Assembly (NCBI GenBank): GCA_945877315.1
Contig: CAMCRP010000005.1
Coordinates: 25,714-89,713 of the forward strand
DNA length: 64,000 nt
Direction of reading: 5' to 3'
DNA from: an uncultured Ruminococcus sp.
Lineage (GTDB): Bacteria > Bacillota > Clostridia > Oscillospirales > Ruminococcaceae
Each line of letters begins with the position of its first letter. Position 1 is the first letter of the stretch. The notes under the pieces are model-generated. The model was not told the DNA's origin, did not search any database, and worked only from the letters and a program-made list of their open reading frames with translations. Below, one piece after another: positions 28,298 through 38,151 of this stretch. Position numbers and translations under genes: made by a program.

Positions 28298-29266
28298 TTA
28301 GAGTCTGGGAACGTTGTTCATACATTCCAGAATTTCCTCGTTTGACGGCATTGAGGGAATTGCGCCGTATTTTGTGGAGCAGAGCGCACCGCAGGCGTTG
28401 GCGTAATCGGCAATGCTTTCCAACTCGGAAATATCAAGCTCCTCGGGCTTTTTACCCGTTTCGGCAAGCTTTGCCAGAAATGCGCCCTGAAAGCTGTCGC
28501 CCGTGCCGAGAGTGTCCAAAACCTCCACTTTGTAGGAAGCCGAGCGGATAATGCCCTTCTTTGTGGCAATAACGCAGCCCTTTGCGCCCTGTGTGACGAT
28601 GACCGCTTTTACGCCCTTGGACAGCAGAGTTGCCGTTCCCGTCAGCATATTGTCATAGTCGGATATGATTTTCAGTTCCTTTTCGGAAACCTTGATAATA
28701 TCGCAGAGGGGCACAACGCTTCTCATAATCTTAAATGCTTCCGACTTGGATTCCCACAGCTGTTCACGCCAGTTGGGGTCGTAGGAGATTATTTTTCCCT
28801 GCTCCTTGCAGTATTCGATGGCGTTCAGTGTTGCCGAACGTGTTGGCTCGTTGGTGAGGGAGAGCGCACCAAAATGAATTATCCTGCATTTGTCAAGCTG
28901 GGACTTCTTTATCTCGTTAAAGGACAGATTGACATCGGCGGAATTTTTGCGATAGAACACAAATTCACGCTCGTTGTCCTCGTCTGTGCCCACAAATGCA
29001 AGTGTCGTCTGATGCTCCTTGTCGAGAATAACTCCGCTTGTGTCAACGCCGTGGCTTTCAAGCTCCGATTTAAGGTATTTTCCAAAAAGGTCTTTTCCAA
29101 GCTTTCCGATAAATGCCGAAGATGCTCCCGCTCTTGCTGCCATAACAGCGACCATTGCAGGTGCTCCGCCCGGATTGCGGTAGAAGCGCACAGCACCATC
29201 GGGGGTGGTTTCGGCGGTGAAATCAACTAGCATTTCGCCGATAGAAATAATATCAGCCATTTTCAT
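28298..29266 (-). CDS. PfkB-family carbohydrate kinase, probable fructokinase
   Basis: A 322-residue ribokinase-fold enzyme. The N-terminal GEMLVDF and NPGGAPAMVAV motifs and the C-terminal DTLGTGDSFQGAFLA (catalytic aspartate; the family has GAGD) define the PfkB family. Overall similarity to bacterial fructokinases (GEMLVDFT, YDPNWRE) suggests fructose phosphorylation. It is monocistronic and convergent with the fucose operon. The exact sugar is uncertain. Confidence 0.88.
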   Translation of the reverse strand: MKMADIISIGEMLVDFTAETTPDGAVRFYRNPGGAPAMVAVMAARAGASSAFIGKLGKDLFGKYLKSELESHGVDTSGVILDKEHQTTLAFVGTDEDNEREFVFYRKNSADVNLSFNEIKKSQLDKCRIIHFGALSLTNEPTRSATLNAIEYCKEQGKIISYDPNWREQLWESKSEAFKIMRSVVPLCDIIKVSEKELKIISDYDNMLTGTATLLSKGVKAVIVTQGAKGCVIATKKGIIRSASYKVEVLDTLGTGDSFQGAFLAKLAETGKKPEELDISELESIADYANACGALCSTKYGAIPSMPSNEEILECMNNVPRL

Positions 29267-29376
29267 TACCCCATTCTAAAAGTACTTAATTATATTATAG
29301 CACATTATCTGAATATTCGGCACAAATAATGTGAAGATTTGTTAAAATTTCAGTTAATTTCAAGGGAGGAAAAGAA

Positions 29377-30885
29377 GTGAAAGCATATTTGCACAGATAT
29401 TTCTCCCTGTTTTCGGGTATAGCACTTGCGGCGTCCTTTACATTCAGCGGCTGGAACCTGCTCTGTTTTGCGGCACTTATCCCCATGATGACACGGATTT
29501 TAGGCTGTCAAACGTCGGGAGAGCTTAGACGGGAAACGCTGCTTTTCTCCTACGGCTACTATATGCCGCTGCTTTCGTGGATATACGGAATTTACGATAT
29601 GCTGCCCTTTTCGGACGGGGTAAACGCCTTTCTGTTGGTGCTGCTGACGGCTGTCCTGCCCGGGCTGTTCGGGCTGATAATGTTTGCGGCGACAGCTGTG
29701 TTTGTACGTGTGAAACAGTCCGATTTATGGGACAGCTACAGATATGCGCTGCTTTTCTGTTTCGGGGAATTTCTGCTGGAGATAGTTCCCGGGTTTTCCT
29801 TTCCGTGGGGAAGGGTGGGGACAATAACTGCGGTGTTTACGCCCTTTATTCAGTCTGCGTCCCTGTTCGGGGGACTGTTTCTGAGCTTTCTGGTGCTGCT
29901 TGTAAACGGAGGGGCTGCGTACCTTATTGTCAACAGAAATCGTATAAACAGGGAAATGATAAGCGGTTCGGTCTTAATTATATGTATCATTTCTCTGAAT
30001 ATTTCCTACGGATATTTGCGGATAAATCGTTATGACTATTCCGCCGAGAAGAAAACTGAGGTCGTTCTTGTTCAGGGAAATTTTTCGGGACGGCGAAAAT
30101 GGGTATCATCTCCCGACAGTATGACCGAGAAATATATCAGCTTATCGGAGCTTGCCAAAACGGACAAAACTCGGCTCATAGTATTTCCCGAAACGGCAAT
30201 TGCCGGATTTCTGGACAATGACGAATATCTCACGGTCGGTCTGCGGAAGCTTGCACGCAACAGCGGTTCGGTGTTGGTTACGGGGATAAACTGCCGTGTC
30301 AGCGGAGAGCGGTACAATTCTGCGGCGGCATTTGAGCCTGACGGAACTGTTTCCGAGCCGTATTTCAAACAGCGTCTGGTGCCCTTCGGGGAATATCTTC
30401 CGTTGGTGCCCGATTCGGCGGTTGACGGTTACAGCGGATATTCGGCGGGAATGGTTTCCTTTCCCATAGATACGTCGGCGGGATGCGTCGGGACGGTCAT
30501 CTGCTATGAATCCGTTTACCCGAATATTTCCCGAAAAACCGTCAGGAACGGCGCAGAGCTTCTTGCCGTTATCACTAACGACTCTTGGTTTGACAACACC
30601 CGTGCGCTGGAGCAGCACCTTGCACATTCCGTTATGCGGGCGGTGGAAAATAACCGTTGGGTGGTCAGGGCGGCAAACACGGCGGTGACAGCGGTCATTT
30701 CTCCCACGGGCGAGATAACCGAAGAAGCCCCGCCATATGTCCCATGTGCACTTAGGTCGCAGGCGGGGCTGAAAGCGGGGCTGTCGGTTTACGGTATTTT
30801 CGGGGACATTATCATTATCCCCGCACTTTGGCTCATAGCTTGCGGTCTGGGAGAGAAAAAACGGTCAGAAAACGTTGTACCATAA
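29377..30885 (+). CDS. lnt: Apolipoprotein N-acyltransferase
   Basis: A 502-residue enzyme with six or so N-terminal membrane segments (residues 1-215) and a nitrilase-fold periplasmic-type domain. The catalytic triad is visible: glutamate in VFPETAIAGF, lysine in YFKQRLVPFGEYLP, cysteine in TVICYESVYP. In Gram-negative bacteria Lnt adds the third acyl chain to lipoproteins. Its presence here agrees with scattered Lnt homologues in Firmicutes. Its 3' end overlaps the convergent DUF4363 gene by 21 bp. Confidence 0.9.
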   Translation: MKAYLHRYFSLFSGIALAASFTFSGWNLLCFAALIPMMTRILGCQTSGELRRETLLFSYGYYMPLLSWIYGIYDMLPFSDGVNAFLLVLLTAVLPGLFGLIMFAATAVFVRVKQSDLWDSYRYALLFCFGEFLLEIVPGFSFPWGRVGTITAVFTPFIQSASLFGGLFLSFLVLLVNGGAAYLIVNRNRINREMISGSVLIICIISLNISYGYLRINRYDYSAEKKTEVVLVQGNFSGRRKWVSSPDSMTEKYISLSELAKTDKTRLIVFPETAIAGFLDNDEYLTVGLRKLARNSGSVLVTGINCRVSGERYNSAAAFEPDGTVSEPYFKQRLVPFGEYLPLVPDSAVDGYSGYSAGMVSFPIDTSAGCVGTVICYESVYPNISRKTVRNGAELLAVITNDSWFDNTRALEQHLAHSVMRAVENNRWVVRAANTAVTAVISPTGEITEEAPPYVPCALRSQAGLKAGLSVYGIFGDIIIIPALWLIACGLGEKKRSENVVP

Positions 30886-31242
30886 GGGAATTTCCGCCCC
30901 GTAAAGCCGCTCGATGCGCTTGGAAAGGCTCTTTATCTCCGACTCGGTTTCCTCCGCTTTGATATTTATCAGGGGCATAAGCTTTGCAAATGAGCTGTTT
31001 ATTTCTTCAAGCCTGTCAAGGTCAACGATGACCGAGGCGGTGCGGCAGAATTTGTTCCATTCGGCATACAGCATATCGGCTTTTCGGTAAGCTTCGTCGT
31101 ACCGTTCAAGCTGATAAAGACGGGAAATATTTTCAAGATCATTGGTGAAATAGGTGGTGTTTTTTTTCAGCATATTCAGGGAAAGAAATGACGAAATGCA
31201 GATAAAAAGCAGTAAGCTTGCGCAGAGAATTATCCGTTTCAC
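30865..31242 (-). CDS. DUF4363-like membrane-anchored protein
   Basis: A 125-residue protein with one N-terminal membrane segment (about 3-24) and a helical outer part. It is encoded directly after a DUF421 gene with a 4-bp ATGA-type overlap, the usual arrangement for DUF4363 proteins in Clostridia. The function is unknown; the fixed pairing suggests that the two act together. Confidence 0.75.
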   Translation of the reverse strand: MKRIILCASLLLFICISSFLSLNMLKKNTTYFTNDLENISRLYQLERYDEAYRKADMLYAEWNKFCRTASVIVDLDRLEEINSSFAKLMPLINIKAEETESEIKSLSKRIERLYGAEIPLWYNVF

Positions 31243-31925
31243 AGCTGACGCTCCTTTTTTACTATTTTGAATGAACCGTCCGATTTAACGGACATTAGAA
31301 AAATATCGGCGATTTTGAGATGCTTGTTTGACAGTATTTCCGCAAACCGTTTTTCGCTGATTGCGGAACGGTTCAGGGCTTCGGGGATAAGTATTCCGTC
31401 CTGAACGATTATTACGGGCGGGTCCTCGGGATTGGCATTTGCACCCACATCGCCCTTTTCAGCTGCCTGATATTTTGTTTTCTCGTAAACGGACAGCGCA
31501 CCCGTTGTTTCCACGACAGCAAACTGCACCTCCGAAATATCGAATATGCCGTAGGAACGCAGAGCCTCCATCAGGTCGTCTATGGTGTAGCGAAGTTCCT
31601 TTAGTTTTTTTTGGTCAATAACGCCGCCGCTGATAACAATGACGGGTTTTCCGCAAAGTATTCTTCGTACACGCCAGCTGTGCAGCGACCAGAACCCCAC
31701 CAGAACGTCCAGGGCGGCAAGGGTGAAGATAGGCACAAGCCCCGTTATCAGCGGGATAGACGGGTCCTCCACGGGAAGCGTAGCGATATTTGAGATAAGG
31801 ATAGTTATGGCAAGCTCAGAGGGCTGCAGCTCGCCTATCTGACGCTTTCCCATAAGCCGCACCGCCGCAATTACCGCAGCGTACAGGATAGCGGCTCTTA
31901 TAAAAACAATTGACATTTGATTCAT
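31239..31925 (-). CDS. DUF421 (YetF-type) membrane protein
   Basis: A 228-residue protein with three N-terminal membrane helices (about 8-85) and a cytosolic mixed domain. The signature RLMGKRQIGELQPSELAITILISN near residue 25 is diagnostic of DUF421, and GKPVIVISGGVID begins the soluble domain. The biochemical role is not known; relatives are linked to envelope stress and sporulation in bacilli. It is the first gene of a two-gene unit with the DUF4363 partner. Confidence 0.85.
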   Translation of the reverse strand: MNQMSIVFIRAAILYAAVIAAVRLMGKRQIGELQPSELAITILISNIATLPVEDPSIPLITGLVPIFTLAALDVLVGFWSLHSWRVRRILCGKPVIVISGGVIDQKKLKELRYTIDDLMEALRSYGIFDISEVQFAVVETTGALSVYEKTKYQAAEKGDVGANANPEDPPVIIVQDGILIPEALNRSAISEKRFAEILSNKHLKIADIFLMSVKSDGSFKIVKKERQL

Positions 31926-31971
31926 CTCCGTTTTTTGGAGATATTATTTGCTTTTTTTCGGGAAATATACA

Positions 31972-32008
31972 GAAAAAAACGACCCGTTCATCTGCCGAAC
32001 GAGCCGTT
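31972..32008 (-). terminator. Terminator of the tcdA transcript
   Basis: On the minus strand an 11-bp-class stem (ACGGCTCGTTC with GAACGGGTCGT, one G-U pair) is followed by seven T residues. Confidence 0.85.
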
Positions 32009-32011
32009 GAT

Positions 32012-32731
32012 TTATTGTTGAACAATTCCCGCAATATCCCTGATTACCTCTCCCGCAATCATCAGCCCCGCACATGAGGGGACAAAGCTTACCGATCCCA
32101 CGTGTCTGCCCTTGCCACTTTCGTCCTCACATTCGCCCATAGGCTGAACCGCTTTTTCCTCGGAAAACAGCACTTTTAGATGATTAATCCCACGCTTGCG
32201 AAGCTCATAACGCATGACCTTTGCAAGGGGACAGGTGTGGGTCTTGGAAATATCGGTAATTTTAAGCTTGTCGGGAAATAGCTTGTTTCCCGTACCCATT
32301 GATGAAATTAGGGGAATATTCAGCCGAACCGATTCCGACGCAAGAAACAGTTTTGAGGGGACGGAATCTATGGCATCGACGATATAATCATACTCCGAAA
32401 GGTCAATTTCGCAAGCGTTTTCCTCCGAATAAAACATTGTGTACAGCTTCACCATGCAATGGGGGTTAATGTCGCAGATACGCTTTGCGCAGACCTCGGT
32501 TTTGTACTGTCCGACAGTGCTGTGCAGGGCGATAAGCTGGCGGTTTATGTTGGTCAGAGATACGGTGTCATTGTCAACGATGCCAATTTTTCCAATGCCG
32601 CCCCGTACAAGCGCTTCGATAACATAGGAGCCGACTCCGCCCGCTCCGAACACAATTACAGAGGATTCCGACAGCTTTTTCTGCTTGTCCGAGCCGATAA
32701 GCATACGCATTCTTGAAAATTCATCTGCCAT
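32012..32731 (-). CDS. tcdA: tRNA threonylcarbamoyladenosine dehydratase (ThiF/E1-like)
   Basis: A 239-residue adenylating enzyme that closes the t6A base at position 37 of tRNAs to the cyclic form ct6A. It has the nucleotide loop GAGGVGSYVIEALVRGGIG, DNDTVSLTNINRQ, and VDAIDSVPSK, which are typical of TcdA/CsdL. It lacks a ubiquitin-like partner gene. It lies 10 bp after the transporter gene, so it is probably co-transcribed with the transporters. Confidence 0.9.
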   Translation of the reverse strand: MADEFSRMRMLIGSDKQKKLSESSVIVFGAGGVGSYVIEALVRGGIGKIGIVDNDTVSLTNINRQLIALHSTVGQYKTEVCAKRICDINPHCMVKLYTMFYSEENACEIDLSEYDYIVDAIDSVPSKLFLASESVRLNIPLISSMGTGNKLFPDKLKITDISKTHTCPLAKVMRYELRKRGINHLKVLFSEEKAVQPMGECEDESGKGRHVGSVSFVPSCAGLMIAGEVIRDIAGIVQQ

Positions 32732-32741
32732 TTATCATACC

Positions 32742-33848
32742 TCACAAAATGATATAGTATGCAAATAATCCGAGAATTATCAGCATTGAAAAGTTAAGTA
32801 CGGAAAATTTCACAAGATAGGAAAGCGGCTTTGCGCCCTCTGTCCTGCAATAAAATTTGTAGGAAATAAGGCTTGCCAGGGACGCTATTATTGTTCCCAG
32901 ACCGCCTATATTCGTGCCTAGGATAAGTGCGTCACCTCTATCGGTAAATCCCGAAAGCATTACAGCTGCCGGCACATTGGATATTACCTGTGAAAGCAGC
33001 AGGGAGGAGAAAAATTCTCTGCCCATGATAAATTCGGACATAAAGGTGCTGACTTCATCTATCAGCTTTATATTTCCCACAAAAACAAAGAAGAATGCAA
33101 AGGTTAAAAGCAGCGAATAATCCGCCTTTGTGAACAGCTCCGTTTCCGTTATGAAGATTACTATACATACGGACATAAATGTGGTGAACGTGTCCAATAT
33201 GCCGAAAACGGACAGTATGCAGAGAGCAAATAATATGCCGTAAAGGGCGAGATATGGCTTGTGTTTCAGCACGGCGGGTTTGCTGTCTGACGGCTCAAAG
33301 TCCTCATTTTCCAGAAAGAAAACGGGGATTATGGTTAGGAAAAGTCCCAGAAGGGAAATGGGCAGCGTTAGGCGGAAAAATTCGCCCGCAGGCATATCAA
33401 AGGTGGAAAAAAGAAACAGATTCTGCGGATTTCCAAAGGGCGTTGCCATGCTGCCGATATTTGCCGCAGCCGTCTGCAAAATGAGTACAAAGGGTATGTA
33501 ATGGGGCATTGACGAAAGCGTCATAATGGTAAACGGTACGATGGTTATCAGCGCAACATCGTTGGTTATGAGCATTGACATAAAGAACGCCGCCGCCACC
33601 AGAACGGCGGAAAGTGTCCTTGCGCTGCGAACCCTTGAAACCAGCTTTTCCGAGATAAGCTGCAGCAGCCCGTTTTCCGCAAATCCCGCTATTATCAGCA
33701 TAAAGCAGAAAAGTATTGCCATCATATCCGTGTCCAGCATTTCCAGAAGATTGCCGCCCTTCGGGGCTATCAGGCAGGATAGAAATGCAAGTATTCCCGA
33801 TATCCATAAGACCGGCTCGGTCTTGAATGATTCTAAAAGCTTTTTCAT
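32742..33848 (-). CDS. SLC13/ArsB-like (ion transporter superfamily) membrane protein
   Basis: A 368-residue protein with about ten hydrophobic segments. The re-entrant-loop motifs LITNDVALITIVPF and ATPFGNPQNLFLF, with VISNVPAAVMLSG in the second half, are typical of the citrate/arsenite/NhaD ion transporter superfamily. It is shorter than most (about 420). The substrate is not identifiable. Its start overlaps the stop of the upstream manganese/arsenic-type transporter gene by 4 bp. Confidence 0.8.
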   Translation of the reverse strand: MKKLLESFKTEPVLWISGILAFLSCLIAPKGGNLLEMLDTDMMAILFCFMLIIAGFAENGLLQLISEKLVSRVRSARTLSAVLVAAAFFMSMLITNDVALITIVPFTIMTLSSMPHYIPFVLILQTAAANIGSMATPFGNPQNLFLFSTFDMPAGEFFRLTLPISLLGLFLTIIPVFFLENEDFEPSDSKPAVLKHKPYLALYGILFALCILSVFGILDTFTTFMSVCIVIFITETELFTKADYSLLLTFAFFFVFVGNIKLIDEVSTFMSEFIMGREFFSSLLLSQVISNVPAAVMLSGFTDRGDALILGTNIGGLGTIIASLASLISYKFYCRTEGAKPLSYLVKFSVLNFSMLIILGLFAYYIIL

Positions 33849-34750
33849 AAAACAGTGATCCCCATAAGGTCAATTAAAAATCCCGAAAATGTTCCTACAA
33901 GATACAGGACAACGGTGATGAAAATGTTCTCCTTAACGCTTTTGTTGGATTTGAAAAGCACGGCAAGTCCAACGCCTGCGCCTGTGGACAGCCCCGCAAC
34001 GGCGGAGCCAGTTGTAATGCCGCCCTGAACGAAAAGCTCGGTGATAACGACCGAAGCTGCGCAGTTGGGTATCATTCCCACAAGTCCCGCAACAAAGGGC
34101 TGAAACACTCGTATTCCCGAAAGAAACTCTGAGAAATGTTCCTCTCCCACAAAGGAAATTATGCCGTTTAACAGAATATTTACCAGCAGAATAAAGATGA
34201 AAATATTCAGCGTGTGACGGAATGAACTGTAAAAGATACCGTGTTCGCCGCAGCCGCAGTCGGAGCAGAATTCCTCGAAGGGTTCGTCACGGCGTTTGCG
34301 TTTGAACAGTTTCAGGCAAAGGTCAAGGAGAAGTCCCGCAATTATCGCAATAATGACCTTGATAAGCAGCAGCTTCCAGATGGCACCTGCATGTTCGGGG
34401 TGGGCGAGAAGTACGGGTACAGCCTCGTCCGAGGTGGAGAGGAAAACCGCCAGCAGCGTTCCTGCGGTGATAAGCTCGCCTGCATACAGATTGGATGCCG
34501 CAACAGAAAATCCGCACTGTGGTATGCAGCCCATAAGTGCGCCGCCCACAGAGCCGAAGCCGCCCATTTTTTGCAGGGCATTTGCAAGCTTGTCGCCAGC
34601 TTTATGCTCGAAATATTCCATAAAAAGGAATGCCGCAAAGAGAAATGGCAGCATTTTCAGCGAGTCAAGCAGGGCATCTGTCAGAATATCCAAAATGCTG
34701 AACGCTTCCTCTGCGTGACTGTGGAAGGTGGTATACTCTAAAAAAATCAT
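33845..34750 (-). CDS. Putative manganese/arsenic efflux-type membrane protein (ArsP_2-like)
   Basis: A 301-residue membrane protein of two homologous halves, each with a matching motif: GCIPQCGFSVAASNL in the first and GMIPNCAASVVITEL in the second. The cytosolic loop carries a Cys/His cluster (CSDCGCGEHG) that could bind metal. The start ATG at 34750 follows AAGGAGAAAAAG; the open frame extends upstream only because it shadows the peptidase gene. It overlaps the next transporter by 4 bp. Metal export is inferred from family resemblance. Confidence 0.78.
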   Translation of the reverse strand: MIFLEYTTFHSHAEEAFSILDILTDALLDSLKMLPFLFAAFLFMEYFEHKAGDKLANALQKMGGFGSVGGALMGCIPQCGFSVAASNLYAGELITAGTLLAVFLSTSDEAVPVLLAHPEHAGAIWKLLLIKVIIAIIAGLLLDLCLKLFKRKRRDEPFEEFCSDCGCGEHGIFYSSFRHTLNIFIFILLVNILLNGIISFVGEEHFSEFLSGIRVFQPFVAGLVGMIPNCAASVVITELFVQGGITTGSAVAGLSTGAGVGLAVLFKSNKSVKENIFITVVLYLVGTFSGFLIDLMGITVL

Positions 34751-34796
34751 CTTTTTCTCCTTATTTGATAAGATAATAAACGTTTTGGTGCGTTGA

Positions 34797-36344
34797 TCAT
34801 TGCTTTTCGTTAATGAGTTCAAGAGCTTTTGCAAGAACGCTGTCCCATTCAATGCGGCTTTCGTAGGAAAGGGAATTTTCCTGTGAAAGCTTTTTGATAT
34901 ATTCGTCAATTCCGTTTTGAACATAAATGTCGGGGGCTGTGCCGTATACGGAATTATCCCTGTTATCCATATTATAGTTATAACCGAAATTATAGTTGAT
35001 AACCAGCTTGCTGTTGGGCAGAACAGCGGTGAGATGGGAGCCTGTCCTGCCTTCGCCTGCGGTATTGTTTCCAATGAGCGTTCCAAGACCGTACTGCTGT
35101 ATAAGTGAAGCCGCTTCATCGCCGGCGGAAATGGTGCTGTGATCAATAAGGACAAACAAATTATGCTCCTTTTCCGACTCTCCCACAGCATGATATTTTT
35201 CCGAAAAAACGCCGATGCTTCCGTTAATTTCAATGGTTTCCGAGATAATGGGGTCGTTGTCGGCGATTTTTGGCGTAATGTATCGGGTAAATCCATTGAC
35301 ATCAAAACTAAATGTGTTTTCAAAGGAAATGTTACCCGTGAGCAGCGGAACAAACAGGCTGTTTATCTCTGTTCTGGACGTTCCTCCCGTGTTTCCTCTC
35401 AGGTCGATGATAACATTTTCGCAGCTGCCCGCAAGAGTTACTTTTTCCTTTATTACCTCGGCAGCAGCGGAGGAAAACGAGCCAATGCTTATGTACGAAA
35501 TATTGTTTTTGTTGTCAATATGCAAATTATACGCGTCGGTGGGATCTGAATTTCCCGATTTGAACTTCATATTCTCAAAATCGTTTGATGTCCACGAAAC
35601 AGTGTCGCTTGCAAACAGGGAATAATACAGCGGCATTTCCACCTCCGTGCCGTCAATATAATGTCCCCGAATGTCTGCCTTTTCACCGTATTTATCGTTG
35701 AAAACCACGGCGGAATAAAACGGCTTTTCATTTATATGGTCATATCCTATCTTAAAAATTGACTGAATATGGCTGATAAACAAATCCGGCTCCCTGCCGT
35801 TGATGCTGTCTATCTCAATAATTTTGTCGGCGTTGTCTGACAGAAAATAGTATTTGCCGTCCATATAATTGGACAGATAAAGCTTTGCCTCGGAATAATT
35901 GCAAGCGTCCTCAGCAAGGGCAGAAGCAAAATGCTCCGCTTGCGTTTTCACACCGAAACGTTTTGTCTGCTGCGACGAATTATAGCCATGTATCTGTGCA
36001 TAGTAACCGACGTCGGGAAACACAGTCACCGTATGCACACTGGGAATTGTATTAAGAAAGGCTTTCATCAGATAGTAAAATTCCGCATCATTCCGACAAT
36101 TCAATATAAGCTCGGCATATTCGGCTTTGAGCTCATTGTAATTTAAGCCGTACAGCTGTTCGTAATCACTTAACTGATGGAGCGAGGCTTCTATTGTTTC
36201 GCAAGCATACTCAAAATCCGCAAGCCTTTTCTTGGGTGTCATTTTAGGAGATATTGTGAGCGAACATATAAATACGATAATGAATAATAAGGCAATAAAA
36301 ATAATTGTGGTAATTGCGATTTTTTTCTTTGAATGATTGATCAT
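34797..36344 (-). CDS. S41-family (C-terminal-processing type) peptidase, membrane anchored
   Basis: A 515-residue protein with one N-terminal membrane anchor (about 8-30) and the rest outside the membrane. The C-terminal half has the S41 features: IIDLRGNTGGTSR, the strand LFVLIDHSTISAGDEAAS with the catalytic serine, and LIGNNTAGEGRTG. No clear PDZ domain is visible. The ATG at 36344 after GGGAGATG is preferred over the in-frame TTG five codons upstream. The target is unknown. Confidence 0.83.
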   Translation of the reverse strand: MINHSKKKIAITTIIFIALLFIIVFICSLTISPKMTPKKRLADFEYACETIEASLHQLSDYEQLYGLNYNELKAEYAELILNCRNDAEFYYLMKAFLNTIPSVHTVTVFPDVGYYAQIHGYNSSQQTKRFGVKTQAEHFASALAEDACNYSEAKLYLSNYMDGKYYFLSDNADKIIEIDSINGREPDLFISHIQSIFKIGYDHINEKPFYSAVVFNDKYGEKADIRGHYIDGTEVEMPLYYSLFASDTVSWTSNDFENMKFKSGNSDPTDAYNLHIDNKNNISYISIGSFSSAAAEVIKEKVTLAGSCENVIIDLRGNTGGTSRTEINSLFVPLLTGNISFENTFSFDVNGFTRYITPKIADNDPIISETIEINGSIGVFSEKYHAVGESEKEHNLFVLIDHSTISAGDEAASLIQQYGLGTLIGNNTAGEGRTGSHLTAVLPNSKLVINYNFGYNYNMDNRDNSVYGTAPDIYVQNGIDEYIKKLSQENSLSYESRIEWDSVLAKALELINEKQ

Positions 36345-36486
36345 TTTTTCATCTCCCAATCGTGCTGTCAGGTTGAAGTCACAGATTTTGTTGATATACG
36401 CAGGCTGTTTAATCGGAAATTCGCCGCATTAAAATATTATAGCACATATCCACATAATTTTCAAGGATTTATTCAAAATTTTCTGC

Positions 36487-36520
36487 TTGCTTTTTTAGGG
36501 GAAATGTGGCATAATATAAT
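36487..36520 (+). promoter_or_regulatory. guaA promoter
   Basis: TTGCTT (36487-36492), a 17-bp spacer and CATAAT (36510-36515), with an overlapping TATAAT at 36515-36520. No guanine riboswitch-like fold was noticed in the leader. Confidence 0.5.
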
Positions 36521-36583
36521 ATGACCTGTTTTCACTTGATTGAAGGCATATATATCAAAATTATAAAGGAATGAGGAAAAAGA

Positions 36584-38116
36584 ATGGCTCATCAGTTAGT
36601 TATAGTTCTTGATTTCGGCGGACAGTACAATCAGCTTATCGCAAGGCGTGTCAGAGAATGTGGTGTTTACTGCGAGGTACATTCCTACAAGACACCTATC
36701 AGCAAGCTTCGTGAAATGAACCCTGTGGGAATTATTTTTACGGGAGGCCCCAACAGCGTTTATCTGGAAACATCTCCTACAGTTTCAAAGGAGATCTTTG
36801 AGCTGGGTGTTCCTGTTCTGGGACTTTGCTATGGCTGTCAGCTTATTGCACATCTTTGTGGGGGAAAGGTTTCCACCGCCATTACAAGCGAATACGGAAA
36901 GACTGAAACTGTCTACGATACTTCGTCCTTGCTTTTCAAGGGACTTTCCGAGAAGAATATTTCCTGGATGAGTCATACCGATTATGTCGAAAAAATACCG
37001 GAGGGCTTCAAAAATATTGCTTATACGGAAAATTGTCCCACGGCGGCAATGGAATGTCCCGAACGCAAGCTTTACGGTATTCAGTTCCACCCCGAGGTAA
37101 ATCACACCGTTGACGGTACAAAAATGCTCCACAATTTCCTTTATGAAATATGCGGCTGCAAGGGCGACTGGTCTATGGGCGAGTATGCTCAGACTGCTAT
37201 AAAGTCTATCCGTGAAAAGGTGGGCGACGGAAAGGTGCTGCTGGCACTTTCGGGCGGCGTGGATTCCTCCGTGGCGGCTGCTCTGTTGTCCAAGGCGGTG
37301 GGCGACAAGCTTACCTGTATCTTCGTAGACCACGGCTTTATGCGCAAAAACGAGGGCGACGAGGTCGAGGCTGCATTCAAGGATTGGGATATTAACTTTG
37401 TCAGGGTAAATGCCAAGGAGCAGTTTATGGAGAAGCTCAGAGGTGTTTCCGACCCCGAAACAAAGAGAAAGACCATCGGTGAGGAGTTTATCAGAGTTTT
37501 CGAGCAGGAAGCAAAGAAGATAGGCAAGGTTGACTTTCTTGTTCAGGGAACTATTTATCCCGATATTATCGAAAGCGGGGCAGGGGACGCTGCTGTTATC
37601 AAGTCCCATCATAACGTTGGCGGTTTGCCCGATTATGTGGATTTCAAGGAGATCATCGAACCCCTCAGACTGCTGTTCAAGGACGAGGTAAGAAAGCTGG
37701 GCGAGGAGCTGGGACTGTCACCCGTGCTGGTGTGGCGTCAGCCGTTCCCGGGTCCCGGACTTGCTATCAGAATTATTGGCGAGATAACCGATGAAAAGCT
37801 GGAGATCTTACAGGACGCCGATTGGATATTCCGTGAGGAAATTGCAAAGGCAGGTCTGGATAAGTCCATTAATCAGTATTTTGCCGTTCTCACCAATAAC
37901 CGTTCGGTAGGCGTTATGGGTGACGGAAGAACCTACGATTACACGCTTGCGCTGAGAGCCGTTACAACCACAGACTTTATGACCGCTGATTTTGCACGTA
38001 TTCCTTATGAGGTTTTGGAAACTGCGTCAAGCCGTATTGTCAACGAGGTCAAGTCTATTAACAGGATAGTTTACGATGTTACCACAAAGCCCCCCGCAAC
38101 TATTGAGTGGGAATGA
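36584..38116 (+). CDS. guaA: GMP synthase (glutamine-hydrolysing)
   Basis: A 510-residue enzyme converting XMP to GMP. The N-terminal class I glutaminase has its cysteine in [15 protein letters not shown] and the His/Glu pair in QFHPEVNHT. The ATP pyrophosphatase domain has the PP-loop [13 protein letters not shown], and the C-terminal dimer domain ends with the conserved KPPATIEWE. Length and order are canonical. It is monocistronic. Confidence 0.97.
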   Translation: MAHQLVIVLDFGGQYNQLIARRVRECGVYCEVHSYKTPISKLREMNPVGIIFTGGPNSVYLETSPTVSKEIFELGVPVLGLCYGCQLIAHLCGGKVSTAITSEYGKTETVYDTSSLLFKGLSEKNISWMSHTDYVEKIPEGFKNIAYTENCPTAAMECPERKLYGIQFHPEVNHTVDGTKMLHNFLYEICGCKGDWSMGEYAQTAIKSIREKVGDGKVLLALSGGVDSSVAAALLSKAVGDKLTCIFVDHGFMRKNEGDEVEAAFKDWDINFVRVNAKEQFMEKLRGVSDPETKRKTIGEEFIRVFEQEAKKIGKVDFLVQGTIYPDIIESGAGDAAVIKSHHNVGGLPDYVDFKEIIEPLRLLFKDEVRKLGEELGLSPVLVWRQPFPGPGLAIRIIGEITDEKLEILQDADWIFREEIAKAGLDKSINQYFAVLTNNRSVGVMGDGRTYDYTLALRAVTTTDFMTADFARIPYEVLETASSRIVNEVKSINRIVYDVTTKPPATIEWE

Positions 38117-38151
38117 TCCCTGTCACCTTCGAAATTCGTGTTTCCTTATAT

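Noticed and set aside
34751..35353. A 5' extension of the ArsP_2-like gene
   Set aside because: It overlaps the S41 peptidase gene in another frame on the same strand, and a strong ribosome site precedes ATG 34750.
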